NCBI GenBank assembly: GCA_038380795.1
Contig: CM076267.1
Location: 20,296,001 to 20,360,000, forward strand
DNA length: 64,000 nucleotides
Origin: Pyrocephalus nanus
Taxonomy: Eukaryota; Chordata; Aves; Passeriformes; Tyrannidae
Direction of reading: 5' to 3'
In this document: one piece after another, positions 40,801 through 55,800 of the stretch
Layout of the letters: every line of letters begins with the position of its first letter
Numbering within the stretch: the first letter of the stretch is position 1
Program-made: the position numbers and the translations under genes
Notes under the pieces: model-generated
Database searches by the model: none
Seen by the model: the letters and a program-made list of their open reading frames with translations, nothing else
What the model was told of the DNA's origin: nothing

Positions 40801-43800
40801 CACCATTTCTTGGTGACAAGGGTACTATCTTAGTATTAACTTGTCTGCAACTGTGACAGCAGGTGATTCCTCTTGATGAGTCAGAAACCAAAGGAAATGA
40901 ATTTTCTTGCAATTCAGTCCCATGAACAGATACTACTGGGCATAGAGTGAGATCTTGGCCAGTCAGAATGGTGCTTTGCCACTGTTTTTAGTGGAAACAT
41001 GGTTTGAGCTGTCCTGTTTTGTCCCTGTTCACTCCTTTCGAGCATAGATCCTTCCTCTAACAGTAAGTGGCAGATCTCTTAGTTCTTATGCACTGGGGTA
41101 AATCATGTTTCCATTTGACTTAGTGGATTTTTTCTCTTAATTCCACACATCGCAATAGAGCAAAAGACTCAAATACCTCTGAATTTTACTAATTTATCCT
41201 ACAAAAAAATCTTTTTATAATGGTACTTTTTTCTTAGTGTTTTTACCTCTTAGAGAAGAGGTAAGGCACTATAAGACAAATTAGTTGGAAACAAAGCCAT
41301 TGTAATTTTAATATCTCTACTTAAAGATGAATCAGAATTTATATTTTGTAAGACTTAGGGTCAAGTTAATGGAAGCTATATATTTAACTCAGGACATGGA
41401 GGCTTTCATGCTTCTAACCAGCCTTTGTGTTAAAAACATAAAAATAGTTTTTGCTTTGCTGCCAGTGTTTGTGTGCAAAGAGAAGCTTTAAACCACAGCT
41501 GTGCAGTGTAACAATTGTGAACTTTGCTGGGTTGCAGATGTGGGACATCAGTAAACTAAATTAAATGTAGCTTAACTGAGTTTGGGAGGTAGAGTGATGG
41601 ATTACTTTTTTAGTTTTTCACTTGAGCATTTTACAGTTCAGTGTTTCTTTTCTTCATATCCTAATGTTTTGTGGCATAACACAAATGCAGCACAGATACA
41701 AGACTAACTAGCAGTACGATCCAAAACATACCCTAAAATAGGCCTAAAAATGGAACTCATCTAGAAACAGAACAATCAGTTAGATCAAAGTTAAGGTTTC
41801 AGCCCTGCTAAAGCTTGATATAAAACATAACAGTTATTTACTGTTGAGAATAACTCCCTATAAATGGTGCCAGTGAATCTCTGGAATTGCACAACTGAGA
41901 AGAGTTGAGTTAGATTTACCACGTTTATGTTTGGTAAAGGGTGTTGCCTAAATAGAAGGCCACTGTTTTCAGTCTGAGACTTCACAGACTAGATTGTACT
42001 GAAAATGTGCAAAGGACATAAATTTTTTTGTCTTCAAGTGCTTGCAAATTGAACCCTAATAAAAGTAAAAGTGAGCAAGTTAGATCTTAATAGATCTTAA
42101 TGAGCTTACTGATTTGATAATAGACCATCCTCTCTAGAACAAATATTGAGAATATTTTTTCTTTACCTTTCTCTCAGATGAGAGATCTTTTCGAATTTTC
42201 ATGTTTCTAGCCTAACTTCTCAATCTTATAATGATTGAATATGATATAATGAATATGATTTCACAGTAGTGAATAGTAATCGTAACAATGCATTGTATAC
42301 TAAATAAATTCAAAATCTGTTAATATTGAGGAAACAAAAGATGTATCACACAAAAGATGTTACTGTTTTTAATATTAACTAGTAGACTGTGGGATCTCAC
42401 TGTGCACCATATACAGAATTTAAATAGAGAAATATTCAGAGAACATTATACAGTTGTTTTGGTGAGTAGTTTACTTGACAGTTTCTACAGGCACTGTGTG
42501 CTGTAAGGTCAAACTGTGGTCAAAGATGCTCAGTATGTCGTTGGAAGCATTCAGTAGCTCTCAAGATCAAATCCTAGAAGAGCAATTATTTTTAAATTGC
42601 TAGTGAGTTTGTAAAGCAGATAAATTTGTTGAATATTCAGATATTTGTGCTCATTTGAATATCCATAATGTTTTTTGGTGTGTCCTTTACAAAGAATGTG
42701 CTTATATTTCCCACTCTTTCAGAATAATTGAATTAGTGATTAATGTATCCAAAGGATGAATGTAGTGGGTGGAAAATAAACCTCCAAGTCTGTGCTAGTG
42801 TAGTCACTTCTGGGTATTTTGTGTGCTCTTACTATGATTTTGTACTTTTATCCTTTTTCTTTATTCCTTCACCCTACAACAAGCTATAAGGGTCAGTACT
42901 TTACTAAACCAGCATTATCTATTATTACTTGACTTTGTCTTACTTATTCCAGCCTGACTTGGCTTAATGTAGGAGTGGTTAATTGAGCTGCCTGGATAGC
43001 AGGTCACAGTGTGTGGCAAAGACAAAAAATGCATTTGTGGGTATTTGTATGATTGGGTATTTGTCTCATTAATTATATAATATTTTGAATTACCACAGAA
43101 GTAACTGGGTTTGTGCTAACTGTGATAATATATGGAAGTGCTGAGATTCAGAGGAGCAAATATTCAGTTGAGAAGCCTTTGAGACTTGATTAAATTAGTT
43201 CATGCCTAGATTTCAGAAATGGAAAAGCCTGGAACTTCCATAAATTTCTGTAATCTTGTTTCATCTTAAATTAAGACTTTTTAAAAGACAGTTTTTGTCT
43301 TAAGTTTTAAAACCTGGTTTTGACACCGCTGCCTGTCTAGCCTTAGGGTCTTGATAACTGGGAAGTCTGATAGGCATAGTGAGGTCAGAGAAAATGTTCC
43401 ATGATTTTATTCCATATGATTTCAGTGAAATCTTTATACCTGAATTTTTGCCATGGAATTAATTGGGAATCTTCACTGGCTTTAGAAGGATTTTGACTGG
43501 ACTGTGTATGTATGGAGCAGCTTCAGCAGCAGGTCCTGAGTGATAGAAAATACACCATAAAATTTTTAAACATAAAGGGAACGTACTCTGGAAATACAAA
43601 CTCTGGGCTGGAAGTCACAGTTCTTTACTTCTTCTGGGTTTCCTGTTATTCACTGTTCTTGTAGAAACTTGATTTGGTTAAACTGAATAATATGAAGATT
43701 AATTAGTGCTTGAGGATGGTCCTGAGATTGTCAGAGACAAGCTGCTCACTGTTGGTTCATGTTGGTGAGGAGGCATAGATAAAACAATGAAATAACTAGC

Positions 43801-46800
43801 ATGTTCTTCAGAATCAAACCTTTACTTCTTTGGATAAAGCGAATATGATTTTGGTTTAAAAAAATCTTATATAACATGCAAGAGAAAGGATATCAATTTC
43901 ATAAAACAATGAGGGAGACTAGAGCTGGATCAGAATGTAAGGTAACCATATTTTCAACCTGTATATATTTTTAGACATATTCCTCCACATACCTCTGGAA
44001 GAAGAAATAAACTTGTCTGTCCTGAACAGATATAAATATAAAAGGGTTGTTTTGACTAATGTTTAAAATGAACAGAGAATTCCTCAACTATGAAGTGTTC
44101 ACAGAAAATTCACCTCTGTGATTTTCTTCTAATCTCAGTTACAGATCTGGTACAGGTACCAGGGCAATCTGCTGGAGCAGCAGAAAACCTCGTGTTGGTG
44201 GTGAGGTACTGTGCTGATGGCACAAACCGCAGCTTTCTGTACTGCCTGCTGTTTCCCAGAAAACTCAGGGTTTGTTGTCCTGAGCTGCTTACGTGCAACA
44301 GCATCAAATTGTACACTGCAAAAGATGTGGATGGAAATTGCTAAGGAATCTGAAAGAAATGGCCCATGTTTTCTGATAATGGATAAGTCATAAAAAGCCA
44401 AGCCAGTTTGTTCTGTAATGCAATAGCTGTGGCCAGCCTGTCAGTCGGTCTTGAGCCAGCCAGTTAGTCAGGTCTCCAGCTAATCAGGCCACAGACCTGA
44501 CTAAAGAAAATGCTGGACATCGAACAGTAGAAAACTGCAGCATTGTTTATACTAGATCTTTGCTTTTTCCAATTTTTTTTAGTGTATTTCATTTTTGTCT
44601 AGATGCAGCTTTAGATACCTAGCACTCAGCTGTTCTTGGTGTGCCAATCCTGTCAGTAGTCCTGTGTTTGGACAGAGGTGCTCAGCCTATGGCCCCCTGG
44701 CTGTGGAGAGACAAAAGGTTTGCCCAGCAAACCACTCCCCCTTTGCCTATCATCTGGTGGTGTGGTCAGGCTATACCATATGTGTTTTGCCTGCTGTCTG
44801 TAAGTTTGGTCATGTCACGGGACTATGAGAATCACATAAAATATGCTTGCATATCCTGTGCTGGCATATTGTGCCTGTGATACTTCAGGAAACATCTGCA
44901 TTTCAGTGAACACACTTCTAGTGGAGTAAATGACTATGCACATTTGATTGAATTTAGCTTGAAAATTGGGCATGTTGCTTAAAGCAGCAATTAGTACTCA
45001 AGGTTGTGTTATAAAAATATCTTGAGCACTACCACTAACTAGTTTAATTAGTATCATAATTTGTTCTTCTTTGCTAGATAAGGATAAAAGTTAAGATCTT
45101 TCTTACATCATACATTTACATATCTTGCGCTATAGTAAGCAGTTTTACCTTCACTTCATCTCAGCTTCTGTTGGTGTCTTTCCTCCTTGCATTCTACAGG
45201 AGGTCTACTAACCCAATGTGTTAAAAGAATATTTAAACATAGCAGCAATGATGATTACAAGCAAAGTTTTATTTGTTGCTGTAGGCATCATGCTGCGTGT
45301 TTGCCGGTGTGTGCCTTCCCAATGTCGGGAGTGACCACTGAAGTGTCTGTAATGTGCACAGTGTAAAGCATAACAGCGCTGAATTTACACTCAGTTCTCC
45401 ATTCCCAGTCTAGCAATGTAAAGCTTTTAAGTATCTGTAAACATGATCTGTGTCTACTTCATGCTAAGAAGACTAAAGAAATCTTTAGTCTAATTGAGAA
45501 ATCAGTATCAGAATTCCTCAGTTCACTATGGCATGCATTTTCATGTCAAATAATCTGGGCCAAAAAGTGCATACTTTTTGCTCCTGAAGCAAATTTTCAT
45601 AATTAGGTTATTCCCAGGTGGGCCTCACTATTACTAAGCTTTCATTGCTATTAGATTCCATTTGGTAATATGGATCTGATTTTGGAAATACTATCTCTCA
45701 TTTTTAATTTGTTTATTCTGAATAGAAAGTAAAGTGATTTTCATTTCAGAATAAGCAGCAGTTGAGGTCTGTCTGTATTGATAGTTGTGCTCTACAGACG
45801 GTATTTTTATAAACATATTCTTGTGTAAAATATGTAGTATATGAGAAAATTGGATTCTTAGCTTTTTATTGCACAAGATTAGCTTAAATTACTTCAGTGA
45901 CTCAAAAGAATAGAGTTTTGATAGTCAGTGACCAGATTCAAATTAGTACCCAATAAAAAAAGTACATGTATTCATTTGTAGTCGAGCTAAAAGCTTAGTC
46001 TTACAGTAGCAGAAGATGAAAATGCATTATGGAGATAAGCAGTCGACTTCCTTCAGCTAGATAAAATGTACTGAAAGGAAAGACAGAGAAGAATCTGTGT
46101 ATGTCAGAGACATTGTCTGGCTCTGTACCTCTTCTGGAGTTCAAGTGCTTAGCTGTGATTAGAAGTAGTGTCAATGAAATATGAATGCATTGTAGCATTT
46201 CTGACCATATTATACCGTATCTACATGGTGTTTCAAGTAACCCCTCTTTATCTGAACCAGAAGCATGAAAGAAATTAATAAAATATATGAGGATAAGGAA
46301 AGAGCTTGTACTTGCCCTCTACATAATAGTAATATCCCTGGTACAGCGTGTACAGTAAGGTGACATTGTCATTAGGCTCTTTCTCTGTAAGTCATTTGCA
46401 CTTCACAAACTGAGCGTTGTATCAAAGCTTAATGTATTTCTCACCTGGCATGCTCTTTCTTTGGGAGGAGTGATCTATTGCAGACATAACCAAAATGAGG
46501 TTATAAATACAGTGCTGGTATTAATATTGGCTTGATACTGCGTATAGAACACATCACCTAAGAATAAATGAAGAACTGACAAACCATAAGTAACATCAGA
46601 ACATCCAGCCAGAGGGTGTGCTTTTCCTAATTAGTATTTAAAGTCAGCAGCTGGACAAATCATTAATTCGGCCACATCACAGCGCGAGTGACACTCGGAG
46701 ATGCAAGTGGGAAGCCAGGAATGCTGACTAGTCCTTTCTGAGATCTAGAGGGCACTTCCAAAGTCCAACCAGAAAAAAAAAGAAACACATTTCTTTCTTT

Positions 46801-49800
46801 GCTGTGGAAATACTTGAGGTATTTTCAAAACTTCTCCCGCTTGGCTTTGCATAATAGAAGAGATGCAGCACTTTGACAATATGGCCTTTCTCACGTACCT
46901 GAAATGAGGCATCAGTGAAGAATGTTTGCAGAGATGTGAGATCTCCTAAACAGCTTCAAGACAAAAGGAGGTTTGATGAGCGCTGGCACAGAGAACTTAG
47001 CTAGTGAGTGCAATGATTTTTGTGCTGCTACTTCTCTTTCCCTCAGAACATTTCACAAACTTTAATGACTGAAACTTCTCAAAGCGTTAGACATTCCTAA
47101 CTTTATTGAACAGAGGGAAAAAAGAGAAACGTTGGAGCTTGACTGATTCCTCCATGACACAAATGAATCCTGGAGACCTTAGTCTCTGATCCAGCAGACA
47201 CATTGGTAGACGTCTTAATTTTTCAGATGAGCAGTCCAGCTGAACTGAAAATGAAATGCATGTGAATAAAATTAAACATGTACACGTTTAAAAGATTAAT
47301 CCTAAGTTTAACCATTAGCTTCTCTCCCCTCCTTCATAAAAAAAAAAAACAAAACCAAGACAATTTTGAGAGGGTTTTATATCACTTAATTGGTCCATTT
47401 AATAGACTTGGATTTAATGTAGGTAGTATTTTGATCTACGGGGATGTCACTCGTATTGTCTCTGAAGTATTGACCATTTAATAGGTGTGAAGCTAGACTT
47501 CTGAAACGTACAGTGTAATCTCTCAACCTTTAACTGGTTTAACCTTTCAAGGAACCCACAGCAGTTCAAACTAGCTATGCTATTATCTAAAAACATTTGT
47601 TCTTCAAATATTGGTTCTTTTCAATAAGTGTTGTAACATTTAATAATTTTTGGCATGTAAAGTAGTAAATTAATTTGTAAATGGAAATCGAATGCAGGGA
47701 CAGGTATCAAATGTTTACCGGCTATAAACACCATCCTACACCTGGTGAAACATTTCTTATTAGGTAGACTAATTTTCAAACCACATTTTTTCTGTGTATT
47801 TGTTTTAATGCTGAGCATGAGCAACTTGAGATGAGTAATTCAGCAACTTTTATTGGAGCATCATTTTGTGTTTGAACTAAAAAAAGAAAATCCTGCTAAC
47901 GTTTTTTCCGTTGATTCAATCTGATGTTCAAGTAGTAATTCCATAGGAATTCACTTAAACCCATGAAATAAGTACTGATAAGAATCCATTCCTAGAAGAA
48001 AGTAACTATTGAACAAAGGCACAATATGTAAAGCTTCTCTTTTTTAAGTGGGAACTGAACACTTTTGGGTTTTTTTTGCTTTTTGAAGTCATTAAAGATT
48101 TTTCATTAATAAAAGGTTTAATATTTGCTTGGTTTGCCAGATCAGAAATGTTAAGTTCAATTTTAGTTTTGAATGAGGAACTAAGGGAGAGCTCAGGACT
48201 ATGAATTATGAACCCTAGAAATCTAATACCAGTGGTGAGTGTGGTGAACCTTGAGCAGCTATAGAGTCATTCTAATTTTTATTTGGTTATTAAAGTTGTT
48301 ACAAAATGCAACAAAATTTTAGTAGTTTTAAACAATCTGATTCAAAGTAATTTCTTCTCCCAACTGCCCTCTTTTATTGCATGTTGTGTTGTCAGTTCTT
48401 CAGAGCAAGGCTTTCAAGCTTTAGACTTGCTAATCTGAAGCCTAGCCAAAAATAACCCTTCCAGACTGTTGATTTTAGCCAAAAAAGGCACACAAGAGTA
48501 ATTTCTAACATAAAAATGTATCAAAATTGCAACTAAGAGAAAAATAAATTCACCAACTACTTCTTTGAAGTCCTCATTTTAACCTTAGAGGTACATTTAC
48601 TGTGTATGTACGTAGATATTGAAGATTTCCAAAGCAGTTGCAGTTCCCATTAACATCCAGTTTCCAAAATGGTGGGCAGAGCTGTGTTCTGCACTGTGAT
48701 TTAGGCTGTCAGGTAACGTGCGCTGTTAGATCTGGGAATGACGTGCCAGTTTGCAGCATTGTGTTAATCCCAATGCCAGCAGCTTAAAAGAGAAATTCTT
48801 TTTCAAATGAATTCGGAATGTTTGAATGAATGAAGAGTACCAGTGCTGTGTTTGAGTGCTGGCCCCCAGATTGTTTTCAGAGGATTGGTATTTTCCTTGT
48901 TCAGAGAATAGCAACAACAAAAGTTCATTTCAGTGTTATATGGACGCTGGGTTTGCTCTGCTTCCTTACAGAATTATTACCAGTGATTAAGTGTTCTTGG
49001 TTCTCGTTTTTTCCATCGTGCCTCCTTACAAGTTGTGTAATATATAGTTTAGCAAAATTCTGGAGAATGTTTAGAGTTACTGGCCTTCTGCAAAGCAAAC
49101 AGCTAAACACTGGAGTTGATGCAAACAAGGCATTTAGCATCTGAAAGAAGTGTTAACACTTTATTTACATTTAAATTAAAATAGACACTTATTTATGTGT
49201 TCTGGTTCTGAAAGGTGTGTGGTACATCTGCAGAGGCCTATTGTTTATTCATGCTGTAAATCCTTTGAAATGTGTTAAAATGCTTCCCACTCATTATAAA
49301 AATCCTGCCACCCATGGATTAGGGCTTTGATGTCACCAATCCTGCTTCAAAGGGTTCTTTCAATGCTATTAATCACAGTTTAGCCTCTGAAGATATAGCC
49401 AGAGAAAACATTTGGACATCTTGTGCTAGACTTGCTAAAACTTTGAAATATACAGAGTGTCTTGCATATGCACAGTCCTGTATCACTTCCTCTCTCTTCT
49501 CCCAGCCTTTATTTTGAAAAGCTATTTTGTGATGACTTTGGCTTTCTACAACTACAGAAGAAAAAGTTTAGGACACATTTTACTGTACTTTTTTAAAAAG
49601 GCACTGGTCCTTCAGTTGACACCACAATATATTTTTGCCTGAGAAACTGAGTCAGTCTTTAAAAACCCCGAGGGACAATAACATCGAGAATTATATATCA
49701 AAAGGTCAAAAACTGATACATTTCTTATCGTTTTCTCACCTCTCTTGTTAGTTTGTGAATTTAAGATACTGTCTAAACACTTGAGGATCCACATGATTTC

Positions 49801-52800
49801 ATAGAAACACGATTGTTTCTGCAGTCTTTTTGCTCCTTGAATCTCTCAAGGAGTCCCAGAGAAATTGATTACTAGTGATTGAGCTGTGTGCCTTTGTGCT
49901 GTCATTGTTTTCATCAGCTCAGTAGCTAAGGTCAGTGACATACCACCTTATCACTGACTTTTTTCTCCCTTCTAAGTCAACACTGCACTCTGTCATGCCC
50001 GTGCTGAATGCTCTGCAGGCACAATTGGTAATGAGCGGGGTGTGGAAGAAGTGTGGTGGTGCCTGCTGTTTTTAGTACTATTGTACAAACTGATTTTACG
50101 CCGTAAAAATTTTTCCCTGCTAAGCTTCTTGAATAGTTTTTGCAGTATCAATTTCTTTGTTTTTGAACAGGTAATTTGGCACAAGCAAGAGCCAGAGTGA
50201 CAGCAGCATCTAGGTCTTTGCCTCCTCAGCTCAGTGCTGGGCGTATCAAGGTTAGTAGCGTTCCCTTTGAAGACAGGCAATTGTTCGTAAAATATTACAG
50301 TGAGAATACGTACACAGTGCTTTGCTGATGTAGGTATATAGGGAGGTTCTTAACAAATAAGAGTCTGCCTTACTATCAGTAACATACAGATTGTCTGGGA
50401 GCATGGTTTCCCATTTTAGCAATGATCCTATTCTGGAATCCAGTGAAGAATCAATTTACTACTGATTGGAGTGGAATCTCAGTTACATCGATAGCAATGT
50501 TCCTCTTTATTTCAATGGGATCAAGGTTTTCCTATGGCAATTTTTAGCTAGAATGAGGTTTTATTAGGTAAAATTTGAATAGTGTATTTAACAGTATGAA
50601 AGGCAAAACAAAATTAAAAGAGTATCTGTTTCTCTTTTATTCAACTTTCAAGTAAAAATCCTGGGGACATTTGTGACTGATAGATAACAGAAAAGAATGA
50701 CTCAGCAAAACCACTATTCTTTAAAAAGAACTGTAAAATTTAACCTCTGCTGAATTTTGCTAGAAACTGTGTGGCATAACTGCAAAAAGATGGCAAATTT
50801 TTATGGCAATTAATAGGATGCCAACTGAGTATACATAATTTGTGAGGAAACCTCTTGTGCCTGATGGCTGATAGCATGTACACCCCCTCCCCATTTCCTA
50901 AGTAGTACTATTAGAGTTAGCTTAGTTAATGTTTGGGATGGGGGGTTTTTTGCCTTCAAAGCGAACAGTAATAAATTTTAAAAACAAATGTGGTAACAGC
51001 AACTGTTCAAAAGTTACAAAATTTTATGTTCTGGCTTTTCTTTTTGTTCTCATTCTCCCCTGGTATTTGGAGCTGATGCTCAAATGTCAATAAAGTGATT
51101 CATGTCATCCATCTATATCCTTCACTGTACCTGCAGATAAAGATGTGGATTTCAGACTATTATTTCCTGTCTAGTATAAACACTTTCAGTGCTGAAGGAT
51201 GGCCTTTCAAATGTTCTTGTGTTATACACACATTGTCTTCCACATCCAGCTATATTCAGCACAAGCTTTCTAAGCATGCATTTTATTGATACACTGGGAA
51301 TGTAATAGAGCCGTTCACCTTTAGAGCTTTAATAAACATAATCAGTTACTAAGTAGTCTTTAAGTGGGTTTTACTCAGCCTTCAAACCTTTTAAAAGGAG
51401 CTAAAAGACATACATAAGGGCAACACTATTCAGAAAATGTTAACTCAAATACTTTTTAACTGTAAAAATAATTTCTTAGAATTTCATAAAGTACCTAATT
51501 AAAACAACTTCCGGAAACATGTTTTAAATTATTATTTTAAATTTTATCTTAAAAAGTCCAAATGCAATAATTTTGTTTGGAAATTTGGAAAAGTTCATTC
51601 ATTATTGAATTTAAGAGGTATTTTGCTTAATATATTTTTGGTTTCACGGTATTTCATGCCATGCCAACTGCAGGTGTGGTCAATATGTGAAAGTAATAAT
51701 TTCCAGTAACTTCATAAGGTGACATGATGTCATGAATCATTCATTTTATATTGTTTCAAAACTATTAGAAGTAATTTTTATAGTGACAAAACTGAAGTTT
51801 GGCTTTTGTAGGTCAGGCTGTTTTCCATTTCAGTTGTAAGCTTATAAATTTATATTGTAAGTCACTACAGCTGTCACGTAAAAATGTGACTTAACAGTTG
51901 AAATATTCTTCTTTTTAGTTTCAAAAGAGTAGCTAGTGATTTAAAATACAAGATTATATCATGACATTCTTATTATGTTCTGTCATTTTTGCCAAGCCAG
52001 TTGTGATAAAGCCTATTGTCTGTGGTACATGCAATTATTGCCCTACCATAAAAATTGCATGGCTTCGTAGGCAAGAAATGTTGTAAATTAACCAGAGACA
52101 AAACTTCAAAAAATTCTTACAAGAAAATCTCCCTACCTTCAGGGTCTGTCAGAATGGTTCAAATGTTTCTTGTCAAAAAGTTTTGGAAATTGATCCTAGT
52201 CCTTACATATTGCACAGATCTGAATTTACAACTCCATTCATAGAAAAAGGAATCTAACAATACTGCTTTTACCCTGATTTTCTGAGAAAAAGTGTTTTAC
52301 GTTTCCTCTCTGAGTGTTTCTGACCATCTGTCTTTCTCTGCATTCCCTCCTTTCTCCCAATTAAAAAAACCCCAAACCAACAAAACAAAAGTGTTTAGAA
52401 CCCAGCAGCCTGTAGTAAACCATGTTTGATAGAGTGGCAGTCTCAAAGATGGTAAGGTTCTACAGGTTTGGTGAAAATAAGTGGCTGTGAAAGGGACATG
52501 CTTACAGTGTGCTACTGCCCAAAAGGTAGAGCATAAGCTCACCCTTTTTTGGACAACAGATTTTCGAGATATGGCTGAGAGGTTGTGAGTGCTCAGCCCT
52601 CAACAACAAGATCACCAAGTCTCTGCTTTTCTAGACAGAGGAGAATCCTATATAGAATCTCAAATTAATTGGCCTTTGGCCTCAGATCAGTCCTCAAATT
52701 ATTTGCTTTAGTTCTTGATTTGATATTATTTTGACTGTGTGTCTGTTAACATTACATGTTACCAGTTATTCTGAACTTACTGTCAGTCTTCACTGTTATG

Positions 52801-55800
52801 GCTTTTGGCTTCTACCTGACCTTTCCTAGAGATTTAGATATCAATTCTCAAAAAGCAGTTGTCCTGCCAAGATAATCTTGAAACATTCCCATATCCTTCC
52901 CCATGGACATGCCTACTGTTTTGATTGGGTTATTGATATTTACTTTGTCAGGTGACCTCTTAAGATGTTTGATGTTATCTGAGCTGATAAAGCATTTTTC
53001 CGGGGATATATTACAGAGTGTTCTGTTAACATCCTTCAAACTGAAATCAAACTGCATCTTTTTTCTTCTTTATTTTTTTTTTATTCTTCTCATGTGTTAG
53101 TTTGAGATGCGTACCAATTCCTGTACACCACTCTGGGTTGGAACGTCACAGATTACAAAAACATATTGAAATTGTTATGGTCACCATTATTGAAATCTGT
53201 CTTCATTTGCACCATCTGTATTCTGAATCTTGTCCTCACTAGTTTTGATTTCTTCCCCAACACGAAATCCGTTTTTTTGGTCTATTACTACTTAGTGCTT
53301 CATTTCCTTTATATTTTGCATGCAGTCTCCTAAATATCTCCTGAAGGTAAGAGACACAGTTACTTTATTGAGAACTGTAATCTTTCAGCAATTACTTTTA
53401 GTGTTCAGAAGAGTATTCTTAAGTCAGTGAGTGCTGGAAATGATCGTATGGAGCAAAGTCCAGGAAGTGTAGCACAGGTGCTGACAACAGCATTATCTGG
53501 TTTATACAAATGCCACCTGGTCAGAGCAGATGGTAAACTGCCACAAAGCAAGTGAATGCTAAAATGTTGTTAATGCTCCATGCAAACAGGATGCTGGTTA
53601 ATTTTCTTTAATTTTGTTGAGCTGTAATACAGCAACACAATCTACTTGTTATTGGTAACCATAGTTATACTCATTCATAAATTCTGGTTTCATTTTGATA
53701 AGAACAGCTGTACTAACAGTATAACTAAAATATACAAGGAGCAATATGTTTAATGTCCATGCACACCCTCTAAAAATAACTTCTTCAATAACTTCTGAAA
53801 AAGTGGTATTTGAAGCTATGGCTGTTCAGCAGAATAAGATTGCTGAGATTCTTGGCATCAAAATGGCAATTTAAAGTAATTAATAGTAACCATAGCAGTA
53901 GAACAGAACAGACTAAATGTTCTGAGATTACCTACTTTGTTTGCCACTTGTTATCCAACAACCTATTTTCCATACATGAGCACGGTGAGGCAGCTCAGTT
54001 TACTTTTTGGTCATTACAAATGTGATAGCTCTCGTATATAAGACCTATTGGAGTTCACTGTAGTGGCAATAAGATGAATGCTTTTTAGGAATCAGTTCCT
54101 GTGGTATTGCACCTTGACAAATGATTCACTGCCTGAGTGCTAGACAACCATAAATCTAGAGTGCTCTTCCACTATCGAAAAGAATTCAGAATGCTTACAG
54201 ATCTCTCTGAAATCAGTGTGTGTCCTGCACCTGTTAGAACCTGGCCTTCCTATCTCTGATAAAGTGCTCTGAAATACTCACACCTGAAGGTATGACTGTA
54301 ATAAAAACTGCAGCAAGCTTTCATGGGCAAGGTGGTATGGGTCTGCAGTGTTTCTGGAACAGTTCTAACATCACAGTTTTGTCTTCCAGGTTGACACAAT
54401 GGAGGTTATGCGACATCCTGAGGAAACAACTAACATGAAGCGGCAAACTATGGCTTCCTATTTTAGGGTACAGAAGTTCAATTGAAAATAAGCATTTGGG
54501 TGATAAGAACAATAGATATATCTAAAATATCTATGGGATTGTTAGATCGAAGAGAATAATAAGACAATTTTTTTATTCTGTTATGAGGCCTTTGTAGACT
54601 CACAATTTTTCTTTTATTTCTTTTCTCTTTGTTTTCTTATACTCGTATTTTTATGATTTCACTGAGTATGATGATAACAGAATCTAGAGCCTAGACTATT
54701 TCCATCTAAAATTCTAGAGGTCTAGAACAGGCCTCATTACCTTATTATAAACAGAACACCGATTTTGTGCAAATAAAATAGCTGTTATTATTTAAGACTT
54801 CATATTTTTTCACAAGCTTAGGCATACATACCTTTAAAGATTAAGATTTGTCATTTGTGCTAATAAGTAAAAACAAATATCTTTCAGAAGTGCTGCTATA
54901 TATCATATGGATTGTCATTTTATCAGTAGTAATCCTGTCTGAGGTAATGTATATTCTGTATGTGAATTTAAATCAAACAAGCAAGAAAAGGGCATTGAGA
55001 ATATTGGAAATGGAAGCTTAGAAGTCAAGAAAGTGCCAGTCTAAGACTGTTGGTTAATGATTTTTTTTCTTGTAGTCACTGCAGAGTGGAAAAGTTTTGA
55101 GTTGGCCCTTGGACTGCAGAATAGGGAAGTTCACAGTGCTATGCTAGCTAGTGTGGGCTAAAGTTTCGTGCTGTATAGGAGTACCTGTTCTGTTTGTCTT
55201 GTAAAATAGTGTAAGGAAGGGCATAGAGGAAGCTGATGTGTGCTGTGATGTTGGCCCACTGTGGAATGCACAAGGACACACGTGCAGACTTGTCTGATCA
55301 TACAAATGTGCATTTAGAGTGCTTTTGCACAGAACCCCACAAATGTCAGCTGTGTAGGAACTGCAAAAAAAGAAAATGGAATGTGGAGGGAGTGTGAAAG
55401 TACACCATAATATGCATGCAACATGCAGCAAGGTGACCACAATGAGCTTGGAATTGTACGTGATTTTAAGACACATATGGATATGTGAAATTGGATAGAG
55501 TTGTAATGAATACTTATCATACAGCTTGTTAATGAGGTGAGTATGGAGCAGAACTGTCAGAGTCATTGGAAAAACAGCTATATAAGATCTGATCAAACTT
55601 TTTTCATTTCAGTGTAAATTGTAATGGAATAAATTGTTTTCCATGTCCAGGGTGGATAGGAAAAGAAGTAACGGACCTATGTTTCAGTGGGGAGATTTAT
55701 GGTACATGCTAAGAGCATTATGAATAGTCATGGTAATGTAGCACTTCAGCAGATTTCTAGGGAGATTGTGCAGTTTATATTCTCAGTGATTCTGAAAAAT

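Larger units (their letters stand above)
36558..50170 (+). other. Intron 15 (13.6 kb)
   Basis: The largest intron, separating the motor core from the loop 2 exons; donor GTATTT, acceptor TTTTGAACAG. It holds adjacent hairpins at 39661-39704, further hairpins at 41243-41264, 44464-44504 and 45470-45491, a two-copy 10-bp repeat at 42081-42100 and an A12 run at 47338-47349. Locally GC-richer stretches occur near 39900-40290, 44140-44330 and 44640-44800. The open frame at 39900-40430 (176 codons) is the longest outside the gene but resembles nothing known to me. Confidence 0.85.

Noticed and set aside
55144..55596. 150-codon minus-strand open frame in intron 17
   Set aside because: No recognisable domain, no splice or promoter context, and a biased His/Thr/Leu/Cys composition typical of chance frames opposite CA/TG-rich DNA.
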